Assembly (NCBI RefSeq): GCF_026626305.1
Contig: NZ_JAPNUE010000002.1
Span: forward strand, 1-64,000
DNA from: Frigidibacter sp. RF13
GTDB taxonomy: Bacteria; Pseudomonadota; Alphaproteobacteria; Rhodobacterales; Rhodobacteraceae
Length of the DNA stretch: 64,000 nucleotides
Direction: 5' to 3'
Shown here: one piece after another, positions 48,182-57,171 of the stretch
Position numbering within the stretch: the first letter of the stretch is position 1
Layout: every line of letters starts with the position of its first letter
Position numbers and translations under genes: made by a program
Notes under the pieces: generated by a model
Seen by the model: the letters and a program-made list of their open reading frames with translations, nothing else
What the model was told of the DNA's origin: nothing
The model's database searches: none

Positions 48182-48224
48182 ATTTGATCAAATATCTTGA
48201 CTCAATTTGATCAAATACTACTCT
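48182..48224 (+). promoter_or_regulatory. Tandem palindromic operators in the GNAT gene promoter
   Basis: The perfect palindrome ATTTGATCAAAT occurs twice (48182-48193 and 48205-48216), centres 23 bases apart, about two helical turns. Between them lies a -35-like TTGACT (48197-48202), with a -10-like TACTCT at 48219-48224. The second palindrome therefore fills the promoter spacer. This is the layout of a repressor-controlled promoter. No regulator gene is adjacent. Confidence 0.65.
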
Positions 48225-48251
48225 CACCCCGGAGCCGCGTACGAGGATGCC

Positions 48252-48758
48252 ATGTCCGACCATCACCGTCGCCCTGCCGATCTTGCCTTCCGCGGTGCCG
48301 CTCCGGAAGACGCAGGTCTCGTCCTGAGCTACATGAAAAAGCTCGGCGCCTATCAGAAAATGTCCGACGAAATCACTGCGACTGAGGCGCAACTTGCCTT
48401 GCTTCTTGGCACCGGCAAGGGCGAAGCGATCTTTGCGACACTGGGCGGGCAAGCTGCCGGGTTCATGTTCTTCAACGAAACCTCCTCGGCCTTCACCGGG
48501 CGGCATGGCCTTTTCCTCGACGGATTCTTCGTCGAGGAAGACTTTCGCGGACAGGGCATTGGCAAAGCCATGATGGAACATCTGTGCAGGCTCGTCCGCG
48601 ACCGGGGCGGCGAAATGCTGGAATGGGGCTGTCTCGACTGGAACCGTCCGGCGCTCGACTTTTACAGCCGCCTCGGCGCCTACAGGCTCGACACACTAGG
48701 AACCTACCGTCTGGGTCCCGACCGTATCGCCACGCTCGCCTGGGCCACCAACATCTAG
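48252..48758 (+). CDS. GNAT-family N-acetyltransferase
   Basis: A 168-residue acetyltransferase with the acetyl-CoA-binding motif A (LDGFFVEEDFRGQGIGKAMMEHL) and motif B (MLEWGCLDWNRPALDFYSRLGA), similar to polyamine/diamine N-acetyltransferase-like members. The ATG at 48252 has a GAGG site; the open frame 45 bases upstream would run through the promoter. Tandem palindromic operators precede it, so it is probably inducible. Confidence 0.9.
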   Translation: MSDHHRRPADLAFRGAAPEDAGLVLSYMKKLGAYQKMSDEITATEAQLALLLGTGKGEAIFATLGGQAAGFMFFNETSSAFTGRHGLFLDGFFVEEDFRGQGIGKAMMEHLCRLVRDRGGEMLEWGCLDWNRPALDFYSRLGAYRLDTLGTYRLGPDRIATLAWATNI

Positions 48759-48783
48759 GCCGGGCCACGACAAGCGCCCGGCC
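48758..48783. terminator. Hairpin overlapping the GNAT stop codon
   Basis: GGCCGGGC (48758-48765, beginning in the stop codon) pairs with GCCCGGCC (48776-48783). There is no T tract. It lies in the convergent gap between the GNAT and ABC-transporter genes and may end transcription. Confidence 0.4.
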
Positions 48784-48884
48784 TGCGCGCGTTCAGCTGG
48801 ACAATAGCGCGTCCCGCATCTCTTGCGAAAAAGGGCCGAGGCGGCCTTCGCATTTCAACCGTTCGTGCGACGGCGCTTGCGACC

Positions 48885-49979
48885 TCACTTGGTCATATAC
48901 TGATCAGCCGCCACCGCGGGTACAAGCTGGACCTCGGCGCTCGGAAACCCGACGAATACGCTGTCGCCCGTTGCGAACGGTTCCGCGCCCGGCGGCACGA
49001 CGGCAAAGACCTCTCCCAATGCGCTGGTCAGCGTGTACTGGATCTGGTTGCCGAGATATGCGGCATAACTGACCTCGGCGGCGAAAGTGCCGGGTGCGGG
49101 CGTGCGGGACATGCGTACCTGATGCGGGCGCAGGACCAGTGACGCTGATCCGACGGGCGCCTTTGCGGTGGAAAGGATCACGTTGTCGTCGCCCAGTCTG
49201 ATGAACGTTCCATCGGCGCTGTGGCCTGTGACCTCGCAGGGGAGAAGGTTCGCGTCACCGATGAAATCGGCAATGAAGGCGCTTGCCGGGCGTTCGTAAA
49301 GGTCGCGCGGCGTGCCTTCCTGGGCGATCTCGGCGTTCTTCATCACGATGATGCGGTCGGAAACGGCCATCGCCTCTTCCTGGTCATGGGTGACATAGAC
49401 CGCCGTCAGGCCCAGCCGCTGCTGGATCTGGCGAATCTCCTCACGCACATGGCGGCGGAGCTTCGCGTCGAGGTTCGACAGGGGTTCGTCCAGCAGCAGC
49501 ACTTCGGGTTCCAGCACGATGGCGCGGGCGACGGCGACGCGTTGCTGCTGGCCGCCCGAGAGTTCCGAGGGCAGGCGCTTGCCGAAACCGGCCAGGCCGA
49601 CCATCTCCAGCCCCTCTTCGGCGCGGGCATGGGCCTCGGCCTTTGGCATTCGCTTCACGGTCAGGCCGTAGGCCACATTCTCGATCACCGTCATATGCGG
49701 GAAAAGCGCATAGGACTGGAACACCATCGAGACCTTGCGGTAGGTCGCCGACAGATGCGTCACGTCATGGCCGCCGATCAGGATGCGGCCCTCGGTGGCG
49801 CTTTCCAGCCCCGCGATCAGCCGGAGCGTCGTGGTCTTGCCGCAGCCCGAGGGGCCGAGCAGCGTGACGAGCGTGCCGGGCGCGATATCAAGGTCGAGCG
49901 GCCTTAGCGCCGTCACCTCGCCGAAACTCTTCACCACGCTTTCGAAGCGGACGGAGCCTTTCTGGGTCTTGTTCAGCAT
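48885..49979 (-). CDS. ABC transporter ATP-binding protein (AfuC/PotA type)
   Basis: A 364-residue importer ATPase with Walker A LGPSGCGKTTTLRLIAG, signature LSGGQQQRVAVARAI, Walker B VLLLDEPLSNLD, and the switch His in YVTHDQEEAMAVSDRI. A TOBE-type regulatory domain is C-terminal (VLRPHQVRMSRT). It starts MLNKTQKGSVRFESVVK at 49979. It is the third gene of the binding protein-permease-ATPase operon. Confidence 0.92.
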   Translation of the reverse strand: MLNKTQKGSVRFESVVKSFGEVTALRPLDLDIAPGTLVTLLGPSGCGKTTTLRLIAGLESATEGRILIGGHDVTHLSATYRKVSMVFQSYALFPHMTVIENVAYGLTVKRMPKAEAHARAEEGLEMVGLAGFGKRLPSELSGGQQQRVAVARAIVLEPEVLLLDEPLSNLDAKLRRHVREEIRQIQQRLGLTAVYVTHDQEEAMAVSDRIIVMKNAEIAQEGTPRDLYERPASAFIADFIGDANLLPCEVTGHSADGTFIRLGDDNVILSTAKAPVGSASLVLRPHQVRMSRTPAPGTFAAEVSYAAYLGNQIQYTLTSALGEVFAVVPPGAEPFATGDSVFVGFPSAEVQLVPAVAADQYMTK

Positions 49980-49995
49980 CTGGGGTCTCCGATGA

Positions 49996-52152
49996 TCAGG
50001 CCTCGACACGATCCGCCCTACGCAGGCGGCGTTTGCCAATGAGAAGTTGCAGGATGAGGATGGCGGCGAGCATGGTCAGGATCAGCACCGCCGAATAGGC
50101 GATGGCAAAGCCGAACTCGCCGTTCTCGACCCGGCCGACGATGAAGGATGTCGCCATGTTGTGGCGGGCCGAGACGAGGAAGATGACGGCCGAGACCGAG
50201 GTGATGGCGCGCACGAAGCTGTAGGTCAGCGCGGCAAGGATCGCGGGGCCAAGCAGCGGCGCGATGACCCGGCGCGCGGTGGTGAAACTGTTCGCGCCGA
50301 GCATGATCGAGGCCTCGTCAAGGCTGCGGTCAAGTTGCGACATGGCGGCAATGCCGCCGCGCACGCCCACCGGCATGTTGCGGAAGACGAAGACGATGAT
50401 GAGGATGACCGAGGTTCCCGTCAGTTCGATCGGCGGGAAGTTGAAGGCCATGACATAGGCCACGCCGATCACCGTGCCGGGAATGGCGAAAGAGAGCATG
50501 GTCGAGAACTCGAACGCCTCTTTGCCCGCAAATTTCTGGCGGACGAGAAGATAGGCCGTGGCAAGGCCGACGAAGGCCGTGAGCGGGGCCGAGATGCCGG
50601 CGATCGTCAGCGTGGTGAAATAGCTGTCCCAGGCCGATCCGGTAAAGCGGATGCCATTGGCGAATGAGACCGAGAAGGCGCGGATGTAATGTTCCAGCGT
50701 GAAGGAATGGTCGTAGCCCCAGAGTTTCACGAAGGACCCGAAGGCGATCATCGAATAGATCGCGGCGGTGAAGGCGGCCCAGGGCAAAGCGGTCAGGTAG
50801 CAGGCCCAGCGTAGCGCGGGGTTCAGCGCCGCGTGGCGGCCGCTATCAGCTTTCCCGGTAACGGTGGCATAGGATTTCCTGCCGACCCAGCGGCGCTGGA
50901 CCAGGAAGGCGCCAAGCGTCATCACCAGAAGCGCGATCGACAGGATCGCGGCCTTGGCGGGATCGGCCACCGCGCCGACGATGGCGAAATAGATCTCGGT
51001 CGAGAGCACGTTGAAATTGCCGCCCAGCACCAGCGGGTTGCCGAAATCGGCGAGGCTTTCGATGAAGCCCAAGAGGAAGGCATTGGCCAGCCCCGGTCGC
51101 ATCAGCGGCAGCGAGACATGGCGGAAGGTCTGCCAGCGGTCGGCGTCGAGCGTCTGGCTCGCCTCTTCCATCGAGGGGCTGACCCCTTCGACCACGCCGA
51201 TCAGGACGAGGAAGGCGATGGGGGTGAAGGACAGCATCTGCGCAAGGTAGATGCCGCCGAAGCCATATAGCCAGCGGGTCTTTTCCCAGCCGAAGGTGTC
51301 GGCGAAGAACTCTGTCACCGTCCCCGCGCGGCCGAAGAGCAGGATCAGGGCAAGACCGATGACGAAGGGCGGCGTGATGATCGGGATGATCGTCAGCACG
51401 CGCAGAACGGGCTTCGCGCGAAAGCCGGTCCGGGTGAAGATCAGCGCGAAGGCAAGGCCAAGCGCGGTTGTCCCCGCCCCCGTCATCACCCCGAGCACCA
51501 GCGAATTGACCGCCGGGCCGCATTCGCCCCCGGCGAGGCAACCCAGCCCCCAGAGGTTCGCAGAAAAGAAGCGTCCGAGGAATTCCGAGACGCCATATCC
51601 CGCGCCGCCCTTCAGTTCGAAGGCGCGGATCAGGACATGCGCGACGGGGTAAAAGACAAAGATCGCCACCAGCGCCACGATCAGGCCGATCAGCCCGGTG
51701 ACAAAGGCATCGCCCCGGCCCCGGCCAAGGCCGGAAATGCCGGTGGTCAGGATCAGCAGAAGCGCCAGCGCTGTGATGGCAGCCCCGGCGCCCATGCCGG
51801 GCTGGCCCTCGCCCGCGATCCAGCCGAACCGTGCGGCGCTGCCGGGGATCAAAAGGCCCTGCGCGACCAGCAGCCCAAGCCCCGCCGCCGCCGCGCCGAC
51901 GAGCGCCCGCGCAGCGGTCAGTTGACCCCGCGCAAAACCCTGCACCAGCGCCACGGCGGCGAAAGCCGGAAGTGGACCGGCGAGCCACCATTTCCCCTGC
52001 GTCACGACCTGCCAGAAGGCGGGAGCCGCCCCCTTTCCGGTCATGTCCACAACCCAGCCGAGGCTGAAGACCCCGCCTGACACCATATACCAGGGCAGGA
52101 GCGCATAGCCCGCAAGCCCGATCAGGAGCCAGAGCCCCGCCGTCCGCTTCAT
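49996..52152 (-). CDS. ABC transporter permease, fused double permease (AfuB type)
   Basis: A 718-residue inner-membrane permease with two BPD-type transport domains in one chain, as in AfuB/FbpB. The EAA-loop-like stretches are GVSPSMEEASQTLDADRWQTFRHVSLPLMRPGL near 325-355 and QLDRSLDEASIMLGANSFTTARRVIAPLLGP near 615. There are about 16 membrane helices, including an extra N-terminal group. It lies between the binding-protein and ATPase genes. Confidence 0.9.
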   Translation of the reverse strand: MKRTAGLWLLIGLAGYALLPWYMVSGGVFSLGWVVDMTGKGAAPAFWQVVTQGKWWLAGPLPAFAAVALVQGFARGQLTAARALVGAAAAGLGLLVAQGLLIPGSAARFGWIAGEGQPGMGAGAAITALALLLILTTGISGLGRGRGDAFVTGLIGLIVALVAIFVFYPVAHVLIRAFELKGGAGYGVSEFLGRFFSANLWGLGCLAGGECGPAVNSLVLGVMTGAGTTALGLAFALIFTRTGFRAKPVLRVLTIIPIITPPFVIGLALILLFGRAGTVTEFFADTFGWEKTRWLYGFGGIYLAQMLSFTPIAFLVLIGVVEGVSPSMEEASQTLDADRWQTFRHVSLPLMRPGLANAFLLGFIESLADFGNPLVLGGNFNVLSTEIYFAIVGAVADPAKAAILSIALLVMTLGAFLVQRRWVGRKSYATVTGKADSGRHAALNPALRWACYLTALPWAAFTAAIYSMIAFGSFVKLWGYDHSFTLEHYIRAFSVSFANGIRFTGSAWDSYFTTLTIAGISAPLTAFVGLATAYLLVRQKFAGKEAFEFSTMLSFAIPGTVIGVAYVMAFNFPPIELTGTSVILIIVFVFRNMPVGVRGGIAAMSQLDRSLDEASIMLGANSFTTARRVIAPLLGPAILAALTYSFVRAITSVSAVIFLVSARHNMATSFIVGRVENGEFGFAIAYSAVLILTMLAAILILQLLIGKRRLRRADRVEA

Positions 52153-52216
52153 CGTTCGCTATCCTTGATTGTCCCGTTCGGGAAACGCGGGCCGCCGGGG
52201 CGGCCCGCCACCGGGC

Positions 52217-53245
52217 TTACTCTTCGACAGCGCCGCCCGCGCCCTTCACCTCGGCATCCCAGCGGGCCAGAAGGCGCTCGCGGGTGTCCGATGCGCCATA
52301 GGTGGCGAAGTCGTAGTCGATCAGCTTGATCGACGACAGGTCCGGCGAATCCGGGTCGAGCGTGGCACCGGAATTCGAGGGCACGTTGTAGACACCGACT
52401 TGAAGTCCGGCCTGCTGCGCCTCGGCCGTCAGGACGAAATCGACCCATTTCTTCGCCGCATCGGGGTTCTTGGCCCCCTTGATCACAGACACGCCGCCGA
52501 CCTCGTATCCCGTCCCCTCGCAGGGTGCGACGATTTCAAGCGGAAAGCCAGACTTCCGCAGGTTCACCATGTCATGCATGAAGCCGATGGAAATCGTCGT
52601 CTCTCCGCGCGCGGCGGCCTTGGAAGGCGCAGAGCCGGACTTGGTATACTGGTTCACGTTGGCGCCGATCTCGGCCAGCAGCTTGAAGGCTTCATCCTCG
52701 CCGAAAAGCTGGGTCAGCGTCGCCAGTTCGGTGTAAGCGGTGCCCGAGGAATTCGGGTTCGCAACCTGTATTTCACCCTTGTAGGCGGGATCAGCGAGGT
52801 CCTTCCAGCAAGCCGGGGCCTTCAGACCCTTTTCGGCCAGCACATCGGCGTTATAGGCAATCCCCAACGCTCCGGCATGGATACCGATCGTCTTGCCGCT
52901 CGAAATTTCGGCGATATTGACCGCCCAGGGCAGTAGCGCCGACGTATCGGCCCCCGAAGCCTCGGTCAGGTCTTCGGCGGCGGCGATGAGGTGTGGATCG
53001 CCCGTGCCGCCCCACCAGACGTCGATCTTGGGATTGCCCGCCTCGGCGCGGACCTGCGCCAGCGTCTCGCCGGTCGACTTGCGCACCATGGCGACGTCGA
53101 TGCCGGTCGCGGCCTCGAAATTCGAGGCCATCAGGTCGCACCAGTCCTGTTCGTTCGAACAGACGACATTCAGTTCATCGGCGAAAGCGGGGGCGGCCAG
53201 AACGGCCAGCACAGCCGCGAGGCTGATCGAAGACAGTTTTTTCAC
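52217..53245 (-). CDS. Periplasmic substrate-binding protein (AfuA family)
   Basis: A 342-residue exported protein with signal peptide MKKLSSISLAAVLAVLAAPAFA. The mature part (LNVVCSNEQDWCDLMASNFEAATGIDVAMVRKSTGETLAQ, DVWWGGTGDPHL, NQYTKSGSAPSKAAARGE) matches the AfuA group. The group is named for iron but includes a member known to bind hexose phosphates. Linkage to a two-component system and a phosphomannose-isomerase-type cupin favours a sugar phosphate here; this is inference. It is the first gene of the operon. Confidence 0.85.
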   Translation of the reverse strand: MKKLSSISLAAVLAVLAAPAFADELNVVCSNEQDWCDLMASNFEAATGIDVAMVRKSTGETLAQVRAEAGNPKIDVWWGGTGDPHLIAAAEDLTEASGADTSALLPWAVNIAEISSGKTIGIHAGALGIAYNADVLAEKGLKAPACWKDLADPAYKGEIQVANPNSSGTAYTELATLTQLFGEDEAFKLLAEIGANVNQYTKSGSAPSKAAARGETTISIGFMHDMVNLRKSGFPLEIVAPCEGTGYEVGGVSVIKGAKNPDAAKKWVDFVLTAEAQQAGLQVGVYNVPSNSGATLDPDSPDLSSIKLIDYDFATYGASDTRERLLARWDAEVKGAGGAVEE

Positions 53246-53343
53246 ATGTTCCTCCCTTGGGTTCGCGCCACGGTGCCGTTCGGGTCACCTGCAGCCGCTT
53301 TGCCCATGATGGAAAGCCACCTTCGCCAGAGCGAGCAGGGCTT

Positions 53344-53390
53344 GGTGAACAGTGCTAACATGGGGGCGGGAAACGGTTAACAGTGTTACA
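53344..53390. promoter_or_regulatory. Paired direct-repeat sites between afuA-like and response-regulator genes
   Basis: GGTGAACAGTGCTAACA (53344-53360) and GGTTAACAGTGTTACA (53375-53390) share GGTkAACAGTGyTAmCA, 31 bases apart. Within each, a TxAACAG-type heptamer is repeated after eight bases, as for OmpR/PhoB-type regulator boxes. They lie in the 245-base divergent region between the importer and the regulator genes. Confidence 0.55.
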
Positions 53391-53490
53391 GCCCCCATCC
53401 TCCCCCCTTAACAAAGCAAACCAAAATCCGAAGGTATAGGCACCCAAACCATGCCATAGTCCTGAACCACCGGACAAAGCCGAAACGTCG

Positions 53491-54216
53491 ATGACCGAAA
53501 CCCGAAACGAGCTGCCCGTCATTGCCGTCGTCGACGACGATGCCAATATGCGCAATACCGTTGCGGACCTTCTGGTCGAACACGGGTTCCAGGCACGGGC
53601 TTTCGAGGGCATAGCAGCCTTCGGCGCGCACGGCGCAGATGGGCTCGACATGGCGTTGATCGACCTCAAGCTCAATGGCGAAAGCGGGCTCACCCTCGCG
53701 ATGGACCTGCGCGCGCGCGGCGATCTGCCGATCATCATGGTGACCGGGCGCGGCGACGAAATCGACAAGATCATCGGGCTCGAGGTCGGCGCCGACGATT
53801 ACGTGATGAAGCCCTTCAACCCGCGTGAACTGATCGCGCGGATCCGCGCCGTTCTACGCCGGACCGGGCGCATGGCGACCGCGCCGACCGTACCCGACAC
53901 TGCCATCCAATTCGGGGACCTGCGGCTCGACCTTCAGAAACGCGAGCTATTCAATGCGGAAGGCGATGAAATCGCACTCACCAACGGCGAATACCGTCTG
54001 CTGGAATACTTTCTGCGCCATCCCGACCGGGTGATCCCGCGCACCGAGCTTCTGCACGAACTGGGCAGCGATCTGACCAGCTATGTCGACCGCACGATCG
54101 ACGTGCTGATCCTGAGGCTCAGGCGCAAGATCGAACGGGTTCCCTCGAAGCCCATTCACCTGCAAACCCGGCGCGGACAAGGCTATGTCTTTGTGATGGC
54201 GCAGGCAGGCGCATGA
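53491..54216 (+). CDS. OmpR/PhoB-family response regulator
   Basis: A 241-residue DNA-binding response regulator. The receiver domain has VVDDD near the N-terminus, the phospho-acceptor D58 in ALIDLKLNGESG, and the conserved Lys in VMKPFNPRELIARI. The C-terminal winged helix spans about 140-235 (LTNGEYRLLEYFLRHPDRVIPRTELL, VDRTIDVLILRLRRKIE). It overlaps the kinase gene by four bases. The divergent ABC importer is its likely target. Confidence 0.94.
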   Translation: MTETRNELPVIAVVDDDANMRNTVADLLVEHGFQARAFEGIAAFGAHGADGLDMALIDLKLNGESGLTLAMDLRARGDLPIIMVTGRGDEIDKIIGLEVGADDYVMKPFNPRELIARIRAVLRRTGRMATAPTVPDTAIQFGDLRLDLQKRELFNAEGDEIALTNGEYRLLEYFLRHPDRVIPRTELLHELGSDLTSYVDRTIDVLILRLRRKIERVPSKPIHLQTRRGQGYVFVMAQAGA

Positions 54217-56705
54217 GGTCGCCCGACCTTCGCTGGAGCGTGCGCGGTCGGCTCTGGGCGGCGCTTGCCGCTTTGGCGGCTTCGACGCTGGTCGCCGGAA
54301 GCGTCGCCATGATCGCGCTCGCCCACGCCGAAGCGCGGCTAGAGGCCCTGCACCGCGAAACACTTGCGGAAGTCGCCGATGCGCCGGAACTGTCACGCAG
54401 TGCGGCTGACCTTGCGACCTCGGCACCCTATCTGCTCAACCTTCCCTCGGTTATCCGCGTGCGGCAAGAGGCCGATGCGATCGGCCGTACTATCACGGAG
54501 ATACGCAGCACGGCGGGCGAAAATGATGACGTGTCAGGCCCACTTGCTTCGATGGACATCGCCGTCAAAGACCTCGTTGCCGCCACCGGCCGGATGACCG
54601 AAGTGCGCGAACGTAGCCTCAGGCTGGTGGCCGAGCTTTCACGCGTGGAACGCCGGGTCGCGCTTGCCACCGCCGATCCGGGCGCGGCGCTCCCGGTCCG
54701 ACGCGGCTGGCTGCAGCTTCAACGGCTCGCAAGCGCGGCCATCGGCGCGGGGCGGGCCGACAGCCTCATCGCTGCGGGCGAGTTCCAGCGAGAGTATTAT
54801 CTGCAATTGCCCACGGTTGTGCCCGACCAGCTTGATCCAGACCAGCAGGAGGCGCTCGATCTTGTCACGCGCCTCGTCGCTGGCGCGGACGGGCTGTTCA
54901 CGACAAGGCGCCTTGAACTGAGCGAACGTCTGGCCGGGCAGAATGCGCTTTTTCGCATTCGCCGTGCCTCGGAAGCCCTTAGTGAGACGAGTGCGGATGT
55001 CGTAGCCACCGCAGAAGCCAAACTGTCTGGCGAACGAAACGCCACATCATCGAGCATTGCAGTCGCGCGCCTCGCCGTGATTGGCGCGGCGCTGACCAGC
55101 ATCGCCATCGCGGCGGGGGCCGCCCTTTTCGTATCGGGCTATGTGACCGGCAACCTTGCCGCGATCGCCGATGCAATGATGCGACTCGCCTCGGGCGACC
55201 GCACCAGCCGCCTGCCACGGGGGGAAGGCTCCGGCGACGAAATCGGAAAGCTATTCCACGCGTTCCGGGCATTCCGCGCCAATGCGCTCCGGCTAGACCG
55301 GTCCAACCGGCAACTTGCCCAGAAGAACGCACTCTTTGAACGGGTCTTCGGCAATATCAGCGACGGTGTAGCCATCATGGGTGAGGACGGCAGACTGGTG
55401 GTCGCCAATCCCTGCCTGCCGCGCATTCTGCGCGTCCCGCCCGCCCTGCTTTCTAAAAGACCGACACTTGAAGAGTTGCGCGCGGCCGCGCCCTTTGAAG
55501 GAAGCGGGGAGGGAGACTGGCAAAGCCGCGACGGGTTTATCGTAGAGGCGCGGCGCAATTCCCTTCCCGATGGTGGGGCGGTCTGGCTCTTTGCCGACAC
55601 GACCGAAAAGCGGCGGGTTGACGAACGTCTGGCCCAGATTCAGCGCATTGAAAGCCTTGGTCAGGTCACGGGCGAGGTCGCACATGATTTCGGCAATATC
55701 CTGTCGACCATCGCCGGATCGCTGCAGCTCTGGAAGCCGGGAGACACGGGCGATGAAGCCCTGCGCAACCGAATCCGCGACGCTGTGGATATCGGCGTCG
55801 CCCTGACTCAGAGGCTTCTGGTGTTCGCCCGAAAGCAGCATCTGGAGCCAGAGATCGTCGAGCTGAACACGCTGATGGACGGGCTTACAGACCTGATCAG
55901 CTTTGCGATGCGTGACGATGTCACCTTGAAGGTTCACGCAGCCGACGCTCCTCTTCATGTTCGCGTCGATCCCGGTCAGTTGGAAAGCGCTATCCTGAAC
56001 CTCTGCCTGAATGCCAATCAGGCGATCGAGGGGCCGGGGGAAGTCTCGATCAAACTGGCCGAAGCCGACGGCGGACGGGCCGTCATCACCGTTCAGGACG
56101 ACGGTCATGGCATGGAGCCCGACGTCATGCGCCATGCCATGGAGCCGTTCTATTCCGCACGCGCAGACGGCACCGGAACCGGGCTTGGCCTGTCGATGGT
56201 CTATGGATTCATCCGGCAGTCGGGTGGCGATATCCAGATCACCTCGGCGCGCGGCGAAGGAACCGCTGTATCGCTGTATCTGCCGATAGCGATGGCAGAT
56301 ACACCCTCGCTATCGGTGGGCTTGAACCGGCTCTGCCTCGCGGTCGATGACGAACCTGCCGCATTGCAGGCCATAGCGCGTGCGATGACATCGCTCGGCT
56401 GCCGGACCGAAACGGCGTCCGGCTACCGGCAAGCGCTCGACCGGATGAAAAACGGCGAAACGCCCGACCTTCTTGTCACCGACCTCAACCTCGATGCCGG
56501 ACAATCCGGTTGGGAATTGGCCGAAACCTTCCTCGGCACGTCGTCCAACGGGCATGTTGTTGTCGTATCCGGACATTTGCCGCCCGATCATCCGCTGCTT
56601 GACCGTTTTGGCGCGCGCATCGCGATGGTTTCAAAACCCGCAACCGCGGCCATCCTAGCCCCGATTGTTGCAGCTTCCATTAAAGAGCAGGAAATACACA
56701 TATGA
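54213..56705 (+). CDS. Hybrid sensor histidine kinase
   Basis: An 830-residue membrane kinase. In order: TM1 (about 13-35), a periplasmic helical sensor (about 36-285), TM2 (about 286-312), HAMP, a PAS domain (about 375-470; ISDGVAIMGEDGRLVVANPCL), HisKA with H491 in EVAHDFGNILSTIAGSL, HATPase_c (NLCLNANQAIEG, GTGTGLGLSMVYGF), and a C-terminal receiver with D757 in LLVTDLNLDAG. The layout resembles TorS without the Hpt domain. Periplasmic signal perception, perhaps via the AfuA-like protein, is plausible but inferred. Confidence 0.92.
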   Translation: MRSPDLRWSVRGRLWAALAALAASTLVAGSVAMIALAHAEARLEALHRETLAEVADAPELSRSAADLATSAPYLLNLPSVIRVRQEADAIGRTITEIRSTAGENDDVSGPLASMDIAVKDLVAATGRMTEVRERSLRLVAELSRVERRVALATADPGAALPVRRGWLQLQRLASAAIGAGRADSLIAAGEFQREYYLQLPTVVPDQLDPDQQEALDLVTRLVAGADGLFTTRRLELSERLAGQNALFRIRRASEALSETSADVVATAEAKLSGERNATSSSIAVARLAVIGAALTSIAIAAGAALFVSGYVTGNLAAIADAMMRLASGDRTSRLPRGEGSGDEIGKLFHAFRAFRANALRLDRSNRQLAQKNALFERVFGNISDGVAIMGEDGRLVVANPCLPRILRVPPALLSKRPTLEELRAAAPFEGSGEGDWQSRDGFIVEARRNSLPDGGAVWLFADTTEKRRVDERLAQIQRIESLGQVTGEVAHDFGNILSTIAGSLQLWKPGDTGDEALRNRIRDAVDIGVALTQRLLVFARKQHLEPEIVELNTLMDGLTDLISFAMRDDVTLKVHAADAPLHVRVDPGQLESAILNLCLNANQAIEGPGEVSIKLAEADGGRAVITVQDDGHGMEPDVMRHAMEPFYSARADGTGTGLGLSMVYGFIRQSGGDIQITSARGEGTAVSLYLPIAMADTPSLSVGLNRLCLAVDDEPAALQAIARAMTSLGCRTETASGYRQALDRMKNGETPDLLVTDLNLDAGQSGWELAETFLGTSSNGHVVVVSGHLPPDHPLLDRFGARIAMVSKPATAAILAPIVAASIKEQEIHI

Positions 56706-57067
56706 CCGATCTTTCCTACCGCGCTGGTCAGGCCGAAACCCGTCCGTGGGGACGCTGGCAGGTGGTACAGTCCGATCCCGGATATGTCGTCAAACGGATC
56801 GACGTGAACCCGGGCGCGCGGCTGTCGTTGCAATACCACAACCACCGTTCGGAACATTGGGTGGTGGTCGCAGGCCGGGGCACGGTAACGATCGGAGGTG
56901 ACACGATACGGGTCGACCGGGGCAGCCACGTCTATGTTCCCCGGGAAACCAAGCACAGAATCGCGAACGACGGGGATGCACCGCTTGTCTTTGTCGAAGT
57001 GCAGTTCGGCGCCGAACTCCGCGAAGACGACATCGTCCGGATCGAAGACGATTTCCTGCGGCAATAG
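56702..57067 (+). CDS. Cupin, phosphomannose isomerase type II C-terminal-like
   Basis: A 121-residue stand-alone cupin matching the C-terminal isomerase domain of bifunctional ManC: RPWGRWQVVQ, YVVKRIDVNPGARLSLQYHNHRSEHWVVVAGRGTV, and YVPRETKHRIANDGD, with cupin metal ligands H, H, E and H. It overlaps the kinase stop by four bases, so it belongs to the same operon. It suggests that mannose/fructose 6-phosphate chemistry is linked to the transporter and two-component system. Confidence 0.88.
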   Translation: MTDLSYRAGQAETRPWGRWQVVQSDPGYVVKRIDVNPGARLSLQYHNHRSEHWVVVAGRGTVTIGGDTIRVDRGSHVYVPRETKHRIANDGDAPLVFVEVQFGAELREDDIVRIEDDFLRQ

Positions 57068-57171
57068 TTTGTACGGGACGGCACCTGACGCATCTGCCGC
57101 ACGAGCATGACGTGCCCGGCCTTGCCTCGGGCCGGGATTGCTCCGAAAGTGGGCCCGTCTCCGGAGTGCAC

